64,000 nucleotides of DNA from Lepas anatifera (taxonomy: Eukaryota; Arthropoda; Thecostraca; Lepadidae): positions 1,437,001-1,501,000 of the forward strand of contig JAOTON010001685.1 in the NCBI GenBank assembly GCA_034440635.1, given 5' to 3'. The notes beneath the pieces were generated by a model. It had not been told where the DNA came from. It did not search any database and worked only from the letters and a program-made list of their open reading frames with translations. Shown in pieces: positions 35,547 to 46,660 of the stretch (positions are counted from its first letter, which is position 1; the number at the start of each line of letters is the position of its first letter). Position numbers and translations under genes: made by a program.

Positions 35547-35569
35547 AAACTTGCGCCCCTGATACTACT
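35547..35569 (-). repeat. Left TIR and TSD of the third giant element
   Basis: aaacttgcgcccctg ends at 35561 and is followed by atactact at 35562-35569, matching 28027-28034 exactly. Confidence 0.93.
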
Positions 35570-36740
35570 GATACATTTGTTTCGGGAGCAGCATGCGCAT
35601 ATTACCATTTCAGAAAGCTCAATAGACGCATCTCGATTGCGCGCAATTCCGGAGGGTGGTATCGATGCGTGTGGATCCTGGCCTTAGTCGTGGACGCAAA
35701 ATCGGTGCGAGCCGAGCGACTACGCACTTAACTAGCCCTCGCTTGCGATTTCCGGCATGCGGGAACGCTGTGAACAGACCTTTAAAAGTAATTGACCAGC
35801 GCTGCACTCCTTGCACTCGCTGCAAAAGAAGCTATGCGCATTATACTTTTGAGCTTTGACACCTCATCGCAGGAGGTTGGAGCACATTTAGAAAATAGCT
35901 TCTCTACGGAAAATGTATTTGTGCTGGGAGTGGGACGTGGTCCACTGCTGGTCTAATTATCTCATTCACATAACAGCTCGAAACTGCAGTCAAACATAAC
36001 TTTTTCTCACTGCCGCGATTACGGAGAATTGTTTGGCGGGCTCATCTCGGTTGGCTGCAGTTCTGGCGCGGCGCGGCCTGTTGTGGTGGGTCCACCGGCC
36101 GGGAGGTACGACTTCGCCTGCGGTCGCCGCCCTGCCTGTTTTATTGCACATGCCCGCGTCATAATTTTCCGCCGTAAACATGAGTGAATAGGTTCAGACC
36201 CACCCGAGAGTGGCGCAGTTAATGGCTGCCGCGCGGTCTTTTATGGACCGCCTTGTCTAATAACATAAAAAACAAGGTGTCAGTTGATTGCAGATTTACT
36301 GTTTTACTGCATATATTTGCGGCCTCACGGTATGGCTTAATAAGCTGCCCGTCCGACCCCGGTGCCGAATGAACAACAACGTTACCGTTCTATGAGGTTT
36401 GAGGGTGAGTTCGAAAGGTACGTACGTGGGGCAACACTGACTTTAGTAAATGAGTCAGACGTCTTGAGTGGTCATGCCAGAAAAAAGATTTGGTAGCTGT
36501 TAAGACAGGCCCTGTTGCTAGGAAGATAATATTACGTTTTTAATTTTTACCATGATATATTTTGATTGATGCATTTGGAAAAGTCACATTTGCACAGTAA
36601 GACTACGATGTGAAATAAGAAACAATCATACTAATAAGTAGGATTGTAGGTCTTTTAAGTGCCACTTCACATATGCTTTGGTATATTTTTTAGATTACCT
36701 GAGGGACATTTTTCAATCAGAAAGTGTTTTTTGCGATTTA
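35570..36740. other. Unassigned DNA
   Basis: Only short frames and no recognised gene or repeat. Confidence 0.4.
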
Positions 36741-38480
36741 GGCTCAGCAGCAGACACCTGCCTGCACGCTTCCAAATTTAACGAACGCTCCTTTTTGCGC
36801 TGTGCTGCGGAGATGGAGCGTGATACCCGCTCCCTTCCCCTCCCCACCGGAGCCGGGCGCTGTCGTGACCTCTCGGCGTCGCTCCCTGACCCCCGGCCGA
36901 TGCGGAGTGACCCCGCCAACGCGCTTCGTCCCTCCACCGCACCGGAGCCGTCGGAACGCCGGCATCGGTCTCGCCGCGCAGCTCCTACCCGGCGCCGAGG
37001 AATGCGCCGGCGGCGGCGCGGCCGGACGGGCAGAGCTAGTGAAGTTGTCAAGCGGCGTTCAGTCGAGAGGCGACGTCTGCGCGTGGGGTGGGTGGTGCGT
37101 GCTCGTGCGGGACGCTTTTTGCCACTTGTGCGGACTTGCGTGTTAGTGTGCGTAGTTGTTAGGAGGGACGTGACTCCCTTGGCGTTGGGAACTGTGTTTT
37201 TTGCGTTGGAACAGCCGGCCAGCTGCAGTGCCCATTGGCTGCTGGGAAGGATCGACAGCTGGTAATGATCACGCGGCATGGTCGGTCCACTTCCAGCTTT
37301 ATGACCCGTTGGAACTATGCAGGAAAGGAAAGGTAAGTGCTTCATATGTCTGTATGTGTGGAGCGTTCCAGTTTTTCTGTTAGTTGACGGTTCTCCAGTG
37401 AGTTGATATGGGTGTCGGACGGCGGGCGGACGGGTCGGCTTTCTCGGCCGGCAGGCCCCGACATTGGGAATCGTGTCCGGCCACTCAGTCCGCGAACCCA
37501 GTGCATCAGTGCCAAATCTGTGTGACGTCCCAGTTTGGAATATAGAGATATAGAATCCTGTCACGCTGCGACAGACAGTGCCTTGGCAGACAAGGACTCC
37601 CGCTTGTACAAATGATGAAGCCAGTCTATTCCCCCTGGGACAATCAGATTTGGGCGACCAGGAGGCACGGGTCCGCCTTCTCCAGCCGTGGTCCTGCGCC
37701 GGCTTAGCGCCAGGTCTGGTACCACGATGTCCCTCAGTCGGACCCGAGGCTCCCAGGGACGGTCCCAGCCGCTGGCCGCTTTTGTCACCGGATTACTGCT
37801 GCCGTTTTATTGACTTGTGTTGAGGGGAGGACTGACTAATTGGTGACCCGGCGGGAGGGTGCGGTGGGGAGGTCAGGGCCACGAGTCACTCACCCGCCGC
37901 CCTCCCTCACTTCCCCCGCCAGGCTCCGGTTGGGGACGTCTGCGCATGAGACAGGGCTTAGCCGGCAGTCGGCGGCGTCCTTTGAGCTGGGCCATTTGAG
38001 TGCCGGCAGCTTCATAAGGCACGCGGCGGCGGCTCCGGTTCCTGAAATCGCACGCAGTCGGCGGCCACGTGGTGTTGCCAGCTGGCTGCGGTGGGCGGCC
38101 AGAGCGGGCCTGGCTGCGACTGCCTCGCTCCTCGCACTCAGCGCACTCTCGTCACGTATGGGCGGCCCGGGTCGAAGCGCCGGAGAGCTCGCATGAGGCG
38201 TCCGCGCGCTGAATGTGGCGGGAAATTAATCACCACACGATACGCCGGCAAAAACGGCCGTCGGTTCCAGTGGTGGCGCACCGCTCTCTGCTCTCGCTCT
38301 CGACGCCAGGTAGCGGCACCATGGAAATGAAGCGGCGGCTGTGTCGGGGTCCTGAGAGCGCACGGGCCTGCTGGGGCGCTGCGCCGCGGTGCGCCGCGAT
38401 AAAAACGGCGGCGCGTGACGCACATCCGACGGTGCGTCTCTCTTTAACGGCCTAATTAGGGCCGCGCCCGAGCGATGGGC
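36741..38480. other. CpG-rich block
   Basis: GC- and CpG-rich, with overlapping open frames on both strands: 36678-37265 plus, 36713-37564 minus (283 codons), 37840-38196 plus. Translations are Arg/Pro/Ala-rich without domains, as chance frames in such DNA tend to be. It could be a 5' exon or promoter island of a host gene, but no splice-consistent exon stands out. Confidence 0.35.
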
Positions 38481-41400
38481 AGACGGGCGAGCTGCGCACT
38501 CACTGCTCACCGAATACCTGTACTGGAAGGAGGTGCTGTCTTCAAGACTTGAGTTGCTGGCTTCATTGCGGGTCCTGCTGGTCCACAAGATGGGATTTGG
38601 GTGCTCCCCGGAAATTTGTGCCAAATTTCACATCCCTACACTAGTTAGGATAGGAGGAGGTTGTTGCACTTCTCAAGCTTGTATTCATTCATCCCATCTG
38701 CGCTTCTAGGCGTGTCCTGAAATTGGGGATTTTGGTGGAAACCACACCCAGACTTGATCATTTTGACATCCTAAATCTTGATTTTGACATCTAAACAAAA
38801 TCCTCAGATATCGGCTTGCGGCATCATCGCTTGCGGGGTGGTGGCCTAATGGCTTTTAGTGAGCCCTTTTTGATTCCTACTGGTTTTTGCCTTGTGTTAA
38901 CATGTACTGGCAAGGTCTTTTATTGTTGTTGCTGCTGTCGCAAATACATGTATGGATCTAAATGAATAAAAATGCAGCATTATCAGTTTCATTGTTTCAG
39001 AAGTTGAGGAATGGAGCAGGGCCAGACCGCAACTGAAGCCAACATACCATTCGATAAAGATGCTGCAACACTAGCTTTGTGACCTATTCCTTCATATGGA
39101 ATGCAGCATTCTTTAAACAGTCCCATTAGGACTGATTCCATATAAAATAGAACACAGCATTCATCTCTGGAGAGAAGGAAGTTTGGATACTAAAGGATTC
39201 TAGCACAAACATTTTACAATAAATGCTCAAAGGACAAAACCCTGTAAAAGAGAACATTCCTAACAATTGATTCTTCAGCACACTGAGATCTCACAGAATG
39301 TGAAGATAATGCCTGACAAACAGCATGTCTAAACCGGAGATGCAATTAGCTGAATCAACCATATAACAAAAATAAAGTCAGCCATCGACCCCTCACGTCT
39401 CTTAGCGTACTAATAAGTGAGACGACTAATAATGTACCCCTTTATAGCACTCTTTTCTCTCTCCTCTTTCAACAACAAAAGCCCCCACGCCTACACTCTT
39501 GGGATGTCGCTTTCGTCTTAAACATATAGCTGAATTCAAATAAAAGCGATGACTACCGGCCGCGCTGACTCGCGATACCATTTGAAATTGATGTTCAGGG
39601 ACAATTAAAACGCAAAATATTGCTCGTAATTTTGCTAGCCGAAACTGATGGTTAAACTGCCTGGGGCTAGGCTGGTATGAGACATCATGACATTCCATTG
39701 CTCGAAACCAAGCATCATCCTCGTTCTTGGGGCTACTGCTGGCCAGGCCCAGGCCTTGAAATGTAGTGCTACTGACGTAATATATGTTTGATGACGTTGC
39801 TCCTTACGACTGAATTTCGACATCCTTAGAATCGCGCGGGTCGGGTGAATTATAACATTTATTTTGAAGTTTCTGTGCAAAGAAACTTTTGAGAGTACCA
39901 GAATATCAATAAATCTTTTCTATTCAGAAAAATATTTTTAGATATTTTGGGTCATGTCTGGAATTTTGGTGGAACAATGCAGCATTCCTAAATAATTTCG
40001 ACATCCTTGACTTTAAAAAGAAATACTGTAGTTTTATAATGTTTTGTGGTTTAAAATATATGAATTAAAAATTTTGCTGTCTTGGTTTGATAAGTGATCC
40101 CAATATTGGATATTTGTTCAACAGTTTAAAAAAATAATACCTAAGAGGGAATCTTCACGGATCATGAAAATTGCACCTCTTGTATTTCTCGGAATATCTC
40201 CAAGGCAGCCAAAATATTTCGATGAATTTCAGGATGCTTTTAGAAAATAATGAACGATTAGGTAAGTTGTTTTTTTTAGAACGCAGAATCTCTGCGTGAT
40301 TTAAGGTGGGATTTCGGCATCCTTTTCACGCTCAGGGGGCCCGCCTGGTCAGTTCCTCGCATTAGAAAACCGTACTTGGCTACCGGTGTCGGGCTTGCCT
40401 GATTTGACGCGAGATGTTTTTCAGCATTGTGAAAATGAATTTGCCGAGTTGAGATTAGTGTTTGTGTACGTTTCTGGATTGCATGCAGGGTGTCGAAGCT
40501 CATACGTACGTTTGAGAGTTGGTAGTTTTAAGTAGCCAGTGTTCGTATGTTTAAGGCTTAGCAGACTAATTCTGAACCTCAACCTGGTTCGTTCTTTATT
40601 TCAATGAGGGTAATATAGTTAGTTTGGAAATCCAGGCACGTGGGTAAGGTAGTTATTATTTTCATGGTGGCCATTTGACTAGGTATTTTTATTGTGTGAT
40701 TGCATGCTGCAATTTTTCCATGAATGCAAGTGAAAACAGGGGAGTGAATCCCGCTGATTTGGGTATAATTTCAAAATAAGTTTGTTTGAAATAGTTTGTT
40801 CAATGGACAAGTTTTGGATTTTCCTCCTTTTAGACATTTGCTTGTTAAGGTTCTAAGCAAGACCTATCTCACCCGGGTATTGTTTTGGTAGGTAGGTATT
40901 CGCTTTGTTTAATATCTGTGGTTTGGCTTATTAATGTATTCCTTGTCGTTTCTGATGCTTTATTTGGGAAAATGGACTCTGGGGTTGGTTGTGGGTTTCT
41001 GTTGGTTTAACTTTGTTATACGTTTTTTATTTGGCCTCCTTTTTGTTTTTGTTTTTGTGTTGTGTTTTGTCGTGTTTTGTTTTTTTGTCCCTTGTTTATT
41101 ATTTGCCTTTTATTTGCGCTTCTAGGGCTTCAAAATTCAGGAACCAATGTACGCACATTTCCTAGGCAAATGCTCATTCCCAAGAACAATAATCTTTAAA
41201 TGTTTTCATCACTCTTACGAAGCTTTGAGATAAGTCACATTGCTTTGAGATAAGTCACATTGCTTTGAGATAAGTCACATTTATCTCCAAGCTGACCTAC
41301 ACATAATTATTGTGTTGGGATTTGTTTCGACACAATCTAGAAAACTGTACTGGCTTGTTTCCGGGGCTGAGTGTCGAGGTGTTAAAAACACATCTGCAAT

Positions 41401-42092
41401 TAGAAGTTAGTGAGCTAAAACCCACCCCACCAAAGCTCACTGAGAATGGTTGTCTCATCAGTGAGTCCGAAAGCTGAAGCTCCTTGCTCTGAATGATAGC
41501 AAATTGGCCGTCTGCTGCAGGCTGTTACACCCACGTTTGTGCACTGAGAGTGCCCCACTGTTCATCAAGCTACCTTATAGACAATGCAACTTTCATCTGC
41601 TTGTTTGAGAGTGGTGTTCCTATCAGGAATATTTTCAGAAGGAGAAAAGCTTAGCAAAAAAAATGCCTTTAAATATCTCATTCCTTGAAAACTTATCCGT
41701 CTGAATAATTCACTACAAGAGACAGTCTAACTATGTTTGGGACCGTCTACCTGCCTTGCTTGTTTCAGTTTTCCACTTAGTATTTTTATGCCATGTGTGT
41801 ATGCTAGGAAGGCCTCAGTTTATCGGCTTTTTACCGGCTTTTAGAGGTTTTTCTTGCTGGGGAGAGTAAAATAGAAGTATATGTCAGAGATGCGTGCCCA
41901 GGGAATATCTTCACGGAAGCTTTGATCCGAATGCGTGCACGCCGTTTTGCGCAGTTGTTACGATTTTTAATGTTCGGTGATGTATCTGGTAGATCGGATT
42001 TTACACGATATCAAATCGGATAATCGCTTCACCAAGATACAAAATGAACACTTTCTTCAAAGTGGAATTGGCGTTAGTTATGCTGTCGGGCA
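38481..42092. other. AT-rich unassigned DNA
   Basis: Composition drops sharply relative to the preceding block. There are short frames only. The plus frame 40934-41125 encodes a Phe/Val/Leu run but comes from a T-rich tract and is not supported as a gene. Confidence 0.4.
41222..41281. repeat. Three perfect 20-bp tandem repeats
   Basis: gctttgagataagtcacatt occurs three times in a row without change. Part of the unit (atctc) recurs as an inverted fragment immediately afterwards (tttatctccaa). Confidence 0.9.
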
Positions 42093-43016
42093 TTAACACG
42101 CGCACTGGAGGGGGCCTCGGAGGCCCCCCACCTGTTTTTCCGAGGTGGCCGGAGAACCGCTTGTAGCGGAAAAACGAAACTTGGCCACATTTAACAGAAT
42201 TTAATAGCGCATCGATTGGTGAAGACTTTTTGAAAATCGGCCGACAATTTTTTGACTTATAGGCTTTCAAAGTCAGACCTGCATTTTGAGATCGCCGTAA
42301 ACGCGCGGTCGGACCAGTTAGCTTGCATTGAAGACCGAGTGGTGACGTCATAACGTCATATAAGCGGGACTATATGCCAAGGTCACTTCACATGAAAGTC
42401 AAGGTCAAGGTCAAAGGCCACAGGTCAAGGTCATATCTGCAATTTCAAGGTCACTGACCACTGTGCGTCCGGCCAAATGACGTTACCCCGTCTGGCATAT
42501 ATTATGCTATGACGTCATCGGTAGGGTACCCCAATACAAAGGTCAAGGTCAAAGGTCAAGGTCAAAGGTTATTGGGAAAGGTCAATCCTCATTTCCCGCC
42601 AAACAGTGGCTACAGTGTTAGTCAAAGTGTAAATAATAAGTAGTATACAATATGGTGACCTTAAAGGTCAATGACCTTCAATGACCTTGACCCAAAAGTT
42701 GTGGGGAAGCCTCTTTGAGACCTCTTCTCTATGAACCTTGTCCGCCTTTAGCTTATTTCCGCCATTTTCCTGCATAATCACAGCATTTATCAATCGATAC
42801 CAGCATGGCCAATATTTGACCTTTACGACCTCGTTTGACCTTAAAGATATTGACCTAGGTCAATAAAAATTGGTCATCATGTAGATCACCATAGCCCCCA
42901 CCCACCTACCAAGTGGCGTTTTTCTAACCCTCTTAGTTTCCGAGATCTTAGGGGGGCCTACCAGGCCCCCCTCCAGTGCGCGTTAGTGCCAGACCCCCCT
43001 CCAGTGCGGGTGTTAA
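42093..43016. mobile_element. TTAA-flanked MITE rich in AGGTCA motifs (element 1)
   Basis: TTAA at 42093-42096 and 43013-43016 encloses 916 bp. The left end reads CACGCGCACTGGAGGGGG; the right end reversed reads CACCCGCACTGGAGGGGG, one mismatch in 18. A G/C palindrome (ggggcctcggaggcccc) lies just inside the left end. The interior holds about 19 copies of AGGTCA or TGACCT by eye, several in tandem as TCAAGGTCAAGGTCA. TTAA duplications are typical of piggyBac and Kolobok elements. No transposase is present, so it is non-autonomous. Confidence 0.8.
42375..42870. promoter_or_regulatory. Cluster of nuclear-receptor half-site motifs in element 1
   Basis: Direct and inverted AGGTCA half-sites, many preceded by TCA (TCAAGGTCA, the extended half-site bound by FTZ-F1 and ERR-type monomeric receptors). 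Dense groups occur at 42378-42450, 42536-42590, 42655-42710 and 42820-42865. Binding is not shown by the sequence. It is inferred from the known consensus. Confidence 0.45.
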
Positions 43017-44510
43017 GCATTTAGTGTAGGCTTCGAATGTAATCCGGTTAATTTAATGTGAGATCCTAGCCACGGATCGCATGTCATCAGTGACCCAGCT
43101 TAGTATAAAGAAGGACTTGGGCTACCGTTTCGTGTGCGGCGCTGGCGCCAGTCAACGTTCAGCGGGCCAGACATGAAGGATTTTGGTTACTTGTGGAAAC
43201 ATAGTCCCAACTCACCCGCCCCTCATAAGCCAGGTTTGTGGTGGAAGATTTTCAACCGTCCGCCTTTGATTTTGCGCTTGTTTAATTTTGCTTTTAGGAC
43301 AATCTTCTTTGTTTTCATGTCTGCGAATAATGTTATTTGACGCGATCGCTTCATTGTCACGCCACCAGAGGAGAATTTTGTGACTTCACGCTGTACTAAA
43401 GACTTTAGGTGACCAACATCGCCTCTGGTAGCTGGTTTAGATCTTCCAGACAATGTCCTCTATCAGGGACCCGGGAACTGCGTCACAGCCGTTGCCCGGT
43501 AGTCGGCGCTCTCGGAAGTAGTAAAGCCGTCATAGTCTCTGTTGAGCCGTCATGTCTGGGGAGAACGGAGACCAGGACTCCGGGGTGACCGGTGAAGGCT
43601 GAATGTGCGTGCTGATGTGGGCAGTACCGCCGTTCATTAGTACTTGCTGTCGCGCTGGTGCGTCCATGCGGACCTTCCCTAGGATCGACCACAGCCGTGG
43701 GCTTCTCCCGACGCTGTCTAACGAAGCGGTTGGCGTGTTACTGAAGTAGTATGTCAGGTCTGGTGCTTTGGCAGTGGGAACCGGGGAACGGATCAGAACT
43801 GGAGAAAATACATGACCTGAGGCAGTTTTACTCTTGCACACAATTTCATTGGTGGTTCATTCTTAATGAGGTTCTGGACAGTGTGACCGTGATCGTCTGC
43901 TTTTCATAGGATCATGTCAACCTGGAATGTGTTTAATTGTTTGTTGCTTTGCTGGGTTACATGGCTTATAGAGAGGTGTAGACAATGATATGGATTAATT
44001 TTGTGATATTTTCTCGAATACCAACAGCCGGAGTTTGGCTGGTAGTTATTGCGGTTGTGCCACTATTGAGCTGTCCATGAAGTGTGCTCACGAGAGAAAT
44101 GTATTAAAGTTTCGCTCCACAGCTGTGCCAGACATGCGCGCCTGCGTCGCTAGCCATAGGTGTGATCTACCCTCCCAAGTGAAATGTTTGAGGAGCTCAA
44201 CCCAAAACATCTAAGAGGGAATCCTGCTTGGTGCTCCAGCCCCAGATGGGCCCTGGGCTACAGTGCTGCATATCTGCGGGTGCTACTTGTCTCGTGCGTG
44301 TTGGCCGGTGCAGTATACGAAGCAGAACTGTGTTCAGCGGTACAATATCGATTCAATCGAGACCATGTGGATCAGCAGAGAGAATGAGGAGCGTAACAAG
44401 TTAAAGTTAAAATTTGGCGTCTGTATCTCAAATGTGGATTCGCACTTGCGGATGGAGCGGTTTAGAAATGTCCATTGAAAGGCCGTTCGTCAGCCATTGG
44501 CGGTCCCCTT
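43017..44510. other. Unassigned DNA
   Basis: There are a few frames of 65-105 codons on either strand with no recognised domain. The plus frame 44184-44387 has a hydrophobic stretch (YLRVLLVSCVLAGAVY) but no supporting context. Confidence 0.35.
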
Positions 44511-46660
44511 CACTAGAGCTTTCTCTCACCTGATGCGGACTCGGTGAGTGTTCTGCAGCCTCCCGACGCTCTCTCTTCTCTCCTCGGCGCTCTGCCCAGC
44601 CGCTCAGCGGCGCGGCGCGGCGCAGCGCTGCGGCGGCCGGCGCTCTGCCGCTGCGCTGCCGATGATGAAGACGCCGCGGCGCCAGTGTCGATTCACGCCG
44701 CCCGCTGTCTCCGCCGTTACCTCTCGGGACTTATCCTGGGACCGGCGCAGCTAACTCACCCCCGCCGGCCGCGTTATTACCGGTTATCTGCGGCGGCGCG
44801 CGCCCCGGCGCTGTAACTCCTGCCGCCGCCACGCTAACTCTGGCTCGTAACTCGCCGGCCGCATAGCTGCGGCGGGCGGCGATCCGTGCGGCCGATACCG
44901 GCCTCTCTATTATCACCCTTCTGTCGGCTGGCGGCGGGTGATCGGGCCGCGTCGCCGTCGCCGGCGAGCACCTGGGGAGCGGCCGCGACGCCCGCTTTGT
45001 TATCGGCGCGCGCTCGGGTCGGACGCCGCCGGCCTTTATGGAAGGCTGCCGTGTTGTGTGCGCGCTGGGAGCGGCCGCGGCACTCCATGTCGCCGCTGCT
45101 GGGACGCAAACCTGATGTGTCGTGGCGTGGCGTGTCAAGGTCGTGACTCCCCGTCGGTTTCTACTGTTCATCATGCGGGACATTGCTCAATTGACGTCTT
45201 TGTGACGCTCCCCCCATGACGCTGTATTTTGTCATTCCCGCCACATTTTTCTTTCTTCGTGCGGCCAGTGATTCTTCACACCTGAATGGTGCGTTTGGTT
45301 TGTTTCCGATTCCAGTTATTTTATTTGACTCTGACACCGTCTGTGTTAGCTGACCACGCCGTTTAAGCTCTGCCAGATAGTGTTGGGGGGCGACCTCTTC
45401 CGCGTGGCGGCGCGCCGCCGCGGCGGCCCAGCCGGTCAGTACGGGGCGGGGCCGTGCTGGGCTCGATGAAGCTCGGCCCCACATTGCCGGTCGCCTCACG
45501 ATCGGGCCATTTGCGCTGGGCCCGCTCGGCCCGGCAAGAACCGACGCGGCTGGTTTTTAGTCGGGCCGGCCACGCCACCGCTGCACCGCTGAAAGCAAAT
45601 TGTTGTTCTGTCCAATCATATTTAATTGAACGCCATCCAGCTATCGGGCGGGCTATTGTTCGCGCCGATCATTTTTCTCTTGACACCCAGCATTACCGGA
45701 GCGTTACACGGCCGACTCTGACGTCTAAATTAGACGATGTGGCGGTGGCGTCGCGGCGCGGCGCTCTACTAGCCGCGCTCTCAGCGCCGCCGCCGGCCCT
45801 GGCCAGACGAGACGTGGCGAATCGCGCGGCCGGCCGGCCTGCCGCGCGCCGCTCGCCGCGCCTCTCCGCGCGCACTTGATGCCGTAATTGGCGGCCTGGC
45901 GACGCCGGCGGCGGCCGGCGATGGCGTGACCGGGCGCCGTTGGCAGTCTCGAACATGCCGGCCGCCACCGCCGCCAGTCTACGGCGGTGCTCAAGCCGAC
46001 TGGGCAACGCTGTAAACCAGCGTAATTGGCCGTATCCGCCGCGTAACTCAACGCATCGGTGGCGCGAAGTTAAACGCCATAGCGCTGTGATGACCTCTAC
46101 GGGTAATTTGGCCAGATAGCGTCCTCTCGTAAGATAGGTAGGTATTCGGCGTGATCAATGGTTTGAGGTGATGGGCGATCGCCGGTATGTGATAGTTGTA
46201 TCGCAAAACGAAAGCTCATGTGATAAATTCACCGCCCTGTACAGTACTCGCCGCCTCAGACTATACGCGCCGTCACCAAAGCTCCCACTGCGGCTGTGAC
46301 TGGCTAATGTGTGAATAACACGAGGAGGAGCGGCGGCGCGCCGGAGGACGCGGTGTAATAGCGTGGGGACCACAGTGGGACCAGCGCGGGCGCCGGCCTC
46401 CGACCCGGCTGGGACCGCAGCCTCTGGTTCGGCAGCAAAGGCGCCGCCCTGCGTGCGGCGCGGCCGTAACGCTCAGCCGGCGTCGCCGAGCTGCAAGGGC
46501 GCCAGTAATTGAGACGTAGTCGGCGGCCAGGCGCGCAATGTGGCGCCTTCACGCCAGCCGGGCCGCCGGGCCGCCGGGCCGCCGGGCCACAGCGGCCCAA
46601 TCGCCGCCGCCAGGAGCTCAGCCGCTGCAGCCAGATGAGCGCAGAAGCGGAGCCAGGGAC
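44511..46660. other. CpG-rich block
   Basis: Very CpG-rich with GGCCGG palindromes and open frames in most phases on both strands. It is interrupted by a more balanced stretch at 45190-45360. No exon with coherent splice sites was recognised. It is probably intronic or regulatory DNA of the host locus. Confidence 0.35.

Larger units (their letters stand above)
28035..35561 (-). mobile_element. Giant hAT-like element, third copy, reverse orientation
   Basis: A complete 7,527-bp copy with both TIRs and a perfect 8-bp duplication (atactact). On the minus strand the order is identical to the nested copy: left end at 35561, block, minisatellite, second block, MITE, conserved AT-richer stretch, degenerate GGGCCC body, exon-like segment, right end at 28035. 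It lacks the fold-back insertion of the outer copy and so gives the empty-site sequence (31570-31605). Near its right end a short catcatgtacgggccccc piece is duplicated relative to the other copies. No transposase is visible. Confidence 0.93.

Noticed and set aside
36713..37564. 283-codon minus-strand frame
   Set aside because: It overlaps long plus-strand frames in a CpG-rich block. The composition-driven translation shows no splice or domain support.
40934..41125. Possible small membrane protein (Phe/Val/Leu-rich)
   Set aside because: It is produced by a T-rich tract (ttttgtttttgttttt); hydrophobic translation is expected from such composition.
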